Shown here piece after piece: positions 4,601-7,666 of a stretch of 7,666 nucleotides of DNA; the first letter of the stretch is position 1, and every line of letters starts with the position of its first letter. The stretch spans positions 1 to 7,666 of the forward strand of contig JAGLDI010000109.1 in assembly GCA_023145655.1 (NCBI GenBank), written 5' to 3'. The position numbers and the translations under genes were made by a program. This DNA comes from Desulfuromusa sp. GTDB lineage: Bacteria; Desulfobacterota; Desulfuromonadia; Desulfuromonadales; Geopsychrobacteraceae. Under the pieces are notes generated by a model, which was not told where the DNA came from, did not search any database, and was given only the letters and a program-made list of their open reading frames with translations.

Positions 4601-6181
4601 TTATTTCGGCGATGAAGTCGGACGGTTTAAAGTTTGTTTATTTTGGTAACGTAAAACGATAAAAATAGCCAGAAGAAATGTAGACCCGATGGCGGCAAAG
4701 AGAAAGCCGTGTTTGAAAGTATCCTGAAAGGCGTGGCTGGTTGCCTGTAGTTGCTGAACCTTTCCGAGCATCAGTTTGGCTTTAATGACGGCTGTTTCAG
4801 GATCTGTTCCCAGTCGGGCAGCCAGTTGTGGAAGTTGCTGGTGCAGGTGAGCGGTGTTCTGCATCACCGAGATCCCTTCATAGTGGACAGTGGTCGCTTT
4901 GGTCAGGGTATTGGTGGCGATGGCTGTTCCCAGACTCCCGCCAACAAAGCGTAAATAATGCATCAGGCTGACACCGAGAGCCATGTAAGGACCAAGATTT
5001 TTCAGTGCCAGTGCGGACAGAGGGGCAAAGAACGATCCCAGACTGATTCCCAGAGGGATTGTCAGCAGGGCGGCTCTGACCGACGGTGTGTAATAATTGA
5101 GCGAAGGGAGGAGGAAGAAACTTGTGACCAGATAAGTCAGAGTCCCGACCAGAAGGATTTTTTGTGCGCCAAAACGATCACTCAGAATACCTGCTAAGGG
5201 TGAACAAATAGCAATAAAGACGGCAAATACCAACATATGTAGACCGGTATCAAAAGTACTTAAATGTTTGAGATTTTCATAGTAGAGGGGAAGCAGATAA
5301 AAAATTTGATAGATCGAGAGACCAAGGACAAAAAAATAAAAACCCATTGAGAGGGTGTAAACCCGGTCACGAAAGATACGCACATCGATCAATGGTTGTT
5401 TGCTGAATATTTCGCTGAGCAGGTAGAGGAGGAATAAGATTGCCGCACTAAAGCCAAGCACCCCGATCAGGGTTGATTGTCCCCAGCCCAGCTGTTGCCC
5501 CTTTGAGAGAAGAATCAGCAAGCTGACGGTAAATCCTCCAAGGAGCAGGTAACTACGAAAATTAAACTGGAGTTTGGCCTCTTTTCCTGCCAGACGCGGT
5601 AAAAAGAAAGCTGCAGCGATCAGATTGAGTGTGCCGATTGGCAGATTGATGTAAAATACCCAGCGCCAGTCAAGGTGCTCAGTGATCCAGCCACCAACAG
5701 TTGGTCCCAGAGAGGGGGCAAAGCTGACCCCCATGGCGTAAATTCCCATAGCCAATCCCCGTTTTTCTGGTGGATAGATGAGAAACAGGATGGTTTGTGC
5801 GCTGGCCATAATGAAGGCCTCGCCAATTCCCTGAATCACTCGGGCGGTGACCATCTGTGAAAGGGTTCCCGCCAATCCACAGAAGGTACTGGCAAATGTG
5901 AAAACTGCCAAACCAATGAGAAATAATCGTTTCAGACCGAGGACACTCCCCATACTGTGGGTTAACAGCAGAGCGACTGCAGCAGCAGTCATGTAGGCGG
6001 TAATGACCCATTGGACACCATAAAGGTCGGTTGCCAGGGGACCCATCATTTTTGGAACCACAACATCAACAACTGTGGTATCCAGAATGGCCATAAACGA
6101 ACCGGTCATAACAATCAGGGTCAGCAGAGCACGGAAACCTGGTGTAATGGATTCAGCAATAGTTTGTTCTGGTGTTTCCAT
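4601..6181 (-). CDS. DHA2-family MFS drug exporter (EmrB/QacA type)
   Basis: This 526-residue inner-membrane protein fits the 14-segment drug:proton antiporters, which work with a membrane fusion protein and an outer-membrane channel. Family marks are LDTTVVDVVVP near the N-terminus (motif D1, Asp34), ARVIQGIGEAF (113-123, motif B) and GVSFAPSLGPTVGG (151-164, motif C), with a DWRWVFYINLPIG block at 171-183. A second-half motif A copy is intact (GILSDRFGAQK, 331-341). Two points are odd. The first-half motif A (GSVLGLKRLF, 78-87) lacks the usual Asp and Arg. Glu121 lies inside the predicted fourth segment. A long loop of about 60 residues (427-487) precedes the last segment, as is common in DHA2 proteins. 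The ATG overlaps the stop of the fusion protein by one base (TAATG), with GGAAAG upstream. The substrate cannot be read from sequence. Confidence 0.9.
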   Translation of the reverse strand: METPEQTIAESITPGFRALLTLIVMTGSFMAILDTTVVDVVVPKMMGPLATDLYGVQWVITAYMTAAAVALLLTHSMGSVLGLKRLFLIGLAVFTFASTFCGLAGTLSQMVTARVIQGIGEAFIMASAQTILFLIYPPEKRGLAMGIYAMGVSFAPSLGPTVGGWITEHLDWRWVFYINLPIGTLNLIAAAFFLPRLAGKEAKLQFNFRSYLLLGGFTVSLLILLSKGQQLGWGQSTLIGVLGFSAAILFLLYLLSEIFSKQPLIDVRIFRDRVYTLSMGFYFFVLGLSIYQIFYLLPLYYENLKHLSTFDTGLHMLVFAVFIAICSPLAGILSDRFGAQKILLVGTLTYLVTSFFLLPSLNYYTPSVRAALLTIPLGISLGSFFAPLSALALKNLGPYMALGVSLMHYLRFVGGSLGTAIATNTLTKATTVHYEGISVMQNTAHLHQQLPQLAARLGTDPETAVIKAKLMLGKVQQLQATSHAFQDTFKHGFLFAAIGSTFLLAIFIVLRYQNKQTLNRPTSSPK

Positions 6182-7344
6182 TAATCTTTCCGACGCTGAA
6201 TTTCTATTTCACCACCCAGCCCGATGCGCAATTTTTCCAGAGGACCTTCGGTGATGCGGATGCGTATCGGAATTCGCTGCGCCACTTTGGTAAATTCCCC
6301 GGCAGAAATATCTCGTGGTGCCAGTGCAAATGTAGCGGCTGAAGCGGGCAGCACTTGTTCTACTTCTCCCCGCCATTCCTGATCTGTATAGGCATCAATC
6401 CGGATCAAAGCTTTGTTTCCGGATTCAACCCCACTGAGCTTATTCTCTTCCAGCAGGGCAATAATATAGAGATCCTGGGGGTTGACCAAAGCTAGTACTG
6501 GTCGACCCGGGGCAATACTTCCACCTTGATTAATAAAACGTTTTGCAACCCGACCCGTCAGGGGGCTTCTCAGTACGGTATTGTTTAAGTCACGATGGGC
6601 ATTGTCGAGTGTCGCCTGCAGTTGTTCAATTTTTGCCTTGGCAGCGGCGAGTTCACGATCAAGTTCCAGCAACTGCTGTTGCCGGGTGATGGAAATTTGT
6701 TGCTGTATTTGTGCCGCCTGTTTAACTGGGTCAAAAGCTTGCTTGTTCCGCTGTAATGCAACTAGATCCGCCCGGGCTGATTCCAGATGTGTGGTCAGTT
6801 CCTCCAGCTTCTGTCGGGGGATCACTTGCTGCTCAAAGAGTCTGGTCAGCCGTTGTTGATCTCGTTGTAACTGGGTAATCCTAGCCTGCAAGCTGCTCAC
6901 TCGGGCAGTCGCTGCTTGTTGTTCCTTCCTGATTCGGTCAATATCTTGAGTTGTCAGGTTGGTCTGCAGTTTTAGCTCCTGCTCCAACCGTTGCCGTTTT
7001 AACTGGAGGGCTTCCTTTTTTTCGCTGGCAAACTGGGTTTCTGCTATCAGTTTATTAACTGTTAACTGATAGTGCTGCGGGTTAATTCTGGCGACAACCT
7101 CTCCTTGCTGGACAGAATCGCCCTCCTTGACCGGCAGTGCTGCGATAACCCCACCCACCCGCTCAAAGCCGATCTCGGTCAAACTGTCACTGGCAACAAA
7201 AACGGCATTCGTCATCGCATAGTTGAGCCGGTGATGGACAAAACGGAACAAACCGATAACCAGAATAATAATCAACAGGATCAGAACAATGATTGCAATT
7301 CTGCGCTTGCTGGATGACGGGGATTTTTCCTGCTGGTTACTCAT
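6181..7344 (-). CDS. HlyD/EmrA-type membrane fusion protein of the efflux pump
   Basis: This 387-residue protein is the periplasmic adaptor that joins the MFS exporter to an outer-membrane channel. In order it has a short basic cytoplasmic tail, one membrane anchor (about 15-37), the first half of a lipoyl-like domain (64-88, GGVIAALPVKEGDSVQQGE), a long Gln/Leu-rich coiled-coil hairpin (about 93-255) and the second lipoyl half (258-285, RSPLTGRVAKRF and on). A beta-barrel and membrane-proximal part end at 387. Length and layout are usual for EmrA. The start ATG overlaps the TetR stop codon (ATGA), with GAGG 6 bases upstream. No TolC-type channel gene is in the window, so the pump must use one encoded elsewhere or upstream of 7666. 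The gene is probably repressed by the adjacent TetR protein. Confidence 0.92.
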   Translation of the reverse strand: MSNQQEKSPSSSKRRIAIIVLILLIIILVIGLFRFVHHRLNYAMTNAVFVASDSLTEIGFERVGGVIAALPVKEGDSVQQGEVVARINPQHYQLTVNKLIAETQFASEKKEALQLKRQRLEQELKLQTNLTTQDIDRIRKEQQAATARVSSLQARITQLQRDQQRLTRLFEQQVIPRQKLEELTTHLESARADLVALQRNKQAFDPVKQAAQIQQQISITRQQQLLELDRELAAAKAKIEQLQATLDNAHRDLNNTVLRSPLTGRVAKRFINQGGSIAPGRPVLALVNPQDLYIIALLEENKLSGVESGNKALIRIDAYTDQEWRGEVEQVLPASAATFALAPRDISAGEFTKVAQRIPIRIRITEGPLEKLRIGLGGEIEIQRRKD

Positions 7345-7666
7345 GCAATACCTCGTGTTGACGATGGTTGATTCAGCCCCTGACAGAGAAGTTGTTGCAG
7401 GTGCTGGCTGATAACTTCAGGTTGTTCATGTTCTATTTGAAATCCGAGTAATTTTTTTCGTAAAGGGGCAGATTGAAACAGGTAAAGAACCATCCCCATA
7501 ATTGAATGAGACAGCAGTGCCGGATCAAGCTGCGGGTTAAGTTCCTGACAAAGGCGGTTCAAGGCAACTGAAAGTTTTCCGAAAATCTGTTCGGCGAGGT
7601 GTTTCAGGCGAACTTCATCAGCATCAAGTAATTCGCGTTGAACCAGTCGACTGAAGGTTTGATCTT
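7341..7666 (-). CDS. TetR-family transcriptional regulator, C-terminal part (cut by window edge)
   Basis: The frame is open from the TGA at 7343-7341 to the window end, giving 107 residues without the N-terminal helix-turn-helix. The piece begins near DQTFSRLVQRELLDAD and continues through LAEQIFGKLSVALNRLC and HSIMGMVLYLFQSAPLRKKLLG, a helical ligand-binding and dimerisation domain of the kind found in TetR-family repressors. The TTG at 7562-7560 is an internal leucine codon and not a start, since clear family sequence continues upstream of it. The gene overlaps the fusion-protein start by 4 bases. A TetR gene at the head of a HlyD-MFS pair usually encodes its ligand-responsive repressor. 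The family assignment rests on the C-terminal half only, the less conserved half. Confidence 0.8.
   Translation of the reverse strand, partial: DQTFSRLVQRELLDADEVRLKHLAEQIFGKLSVALNRLCQELNPQLDPALLSHSIMGMVLYLFQSAPLRKKLLGFQIEHEQPEVISQHLQQLLCQGLNQPSSTRGIA

Noticed and set aside
7341..7562. A separate 73-residue small protein starting at 7562
   Set aside because: The apparent start is a TTG inside a longer frame that stays open to the window end and carries TetR-like C-terminal helices, so it is part of the truncated regulator gene.

Overview
The window looks like chromosomal DNA from a strictly anaerobic Gram-negative bacterium. The oxygen-sensitive glycyl radical enzyme implies anaerobiosis, the three-part-pump adaptor implies an outer membrane, and a near-consensus sigma-54 promoter is present. 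Medium G+C and short purine-rich intergenic repeats suggest Desulfobacterota, perhaps Desulfuromonadales-like; that placement is inference. Every gene I can support is on the minus strand, so the text below reads from high to low coordinates.

Region 1 (7666 to 4279, possibly to 3406) is a tightly packed set of genes: the C-terminal part of a TetR-family repressor (cut by the window edge), a HlyD/EmrA-type membrane fusion protein, a 14-segment DHA2/EmrB-type MFS exporter and an alkyltransferase-like (ATL) DNA-binding protein. The junctions are a 4-base ATGA overlap, a 1-base TAATG overlap and a 4-base gap. This is a self-regulated efflux operon with a DNA alkylation-damage protein attached. 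A metallo-beta-lactamase-fold protein follows after 36 bases with its own strong ribosome binding site.

Region 2 (3405 to 2921) has a short spacer and a 126-residue protein with four predicted membrane segments that I do not recognise.

Region 3 (2920 to 247) holds a glycyl radical enzyme of the HypD (trans-4-hydroxy-L-proline dehydratase) type. All active-site positions I can recall from the Clostridioides difficile enzyme line up at one constant offset. Its gene is preceded by a sigma-54 promoter (TGGCAC-N5-TTGCT), so expression should depend on RpoN and an enhancer-binding activator. No activating enzyme (radical SAM) and no pyrroline-5-carboxylate reductase is visible in the window.

Region 4 (246 to 1) is a non-coding repeat cluster directly after the dehydratase stop codon. 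Two motif families, one of GGAGAG type and one of CCAAGA type, each occur in both orientations. They are interleaved so that the two long inverted pairs cross rather than nest. One copy carries a 23-base insertion. An A/T-rich hairpin plus U tract in the middle could end hypD transcription.

The most interesting points are the sigma-54-controlled HypD-type enzyme without a local activase, the interleaved inverted repeats behind it, and the ATL protein built into an efflux operon. I did not find a clearly new multi-gene system.
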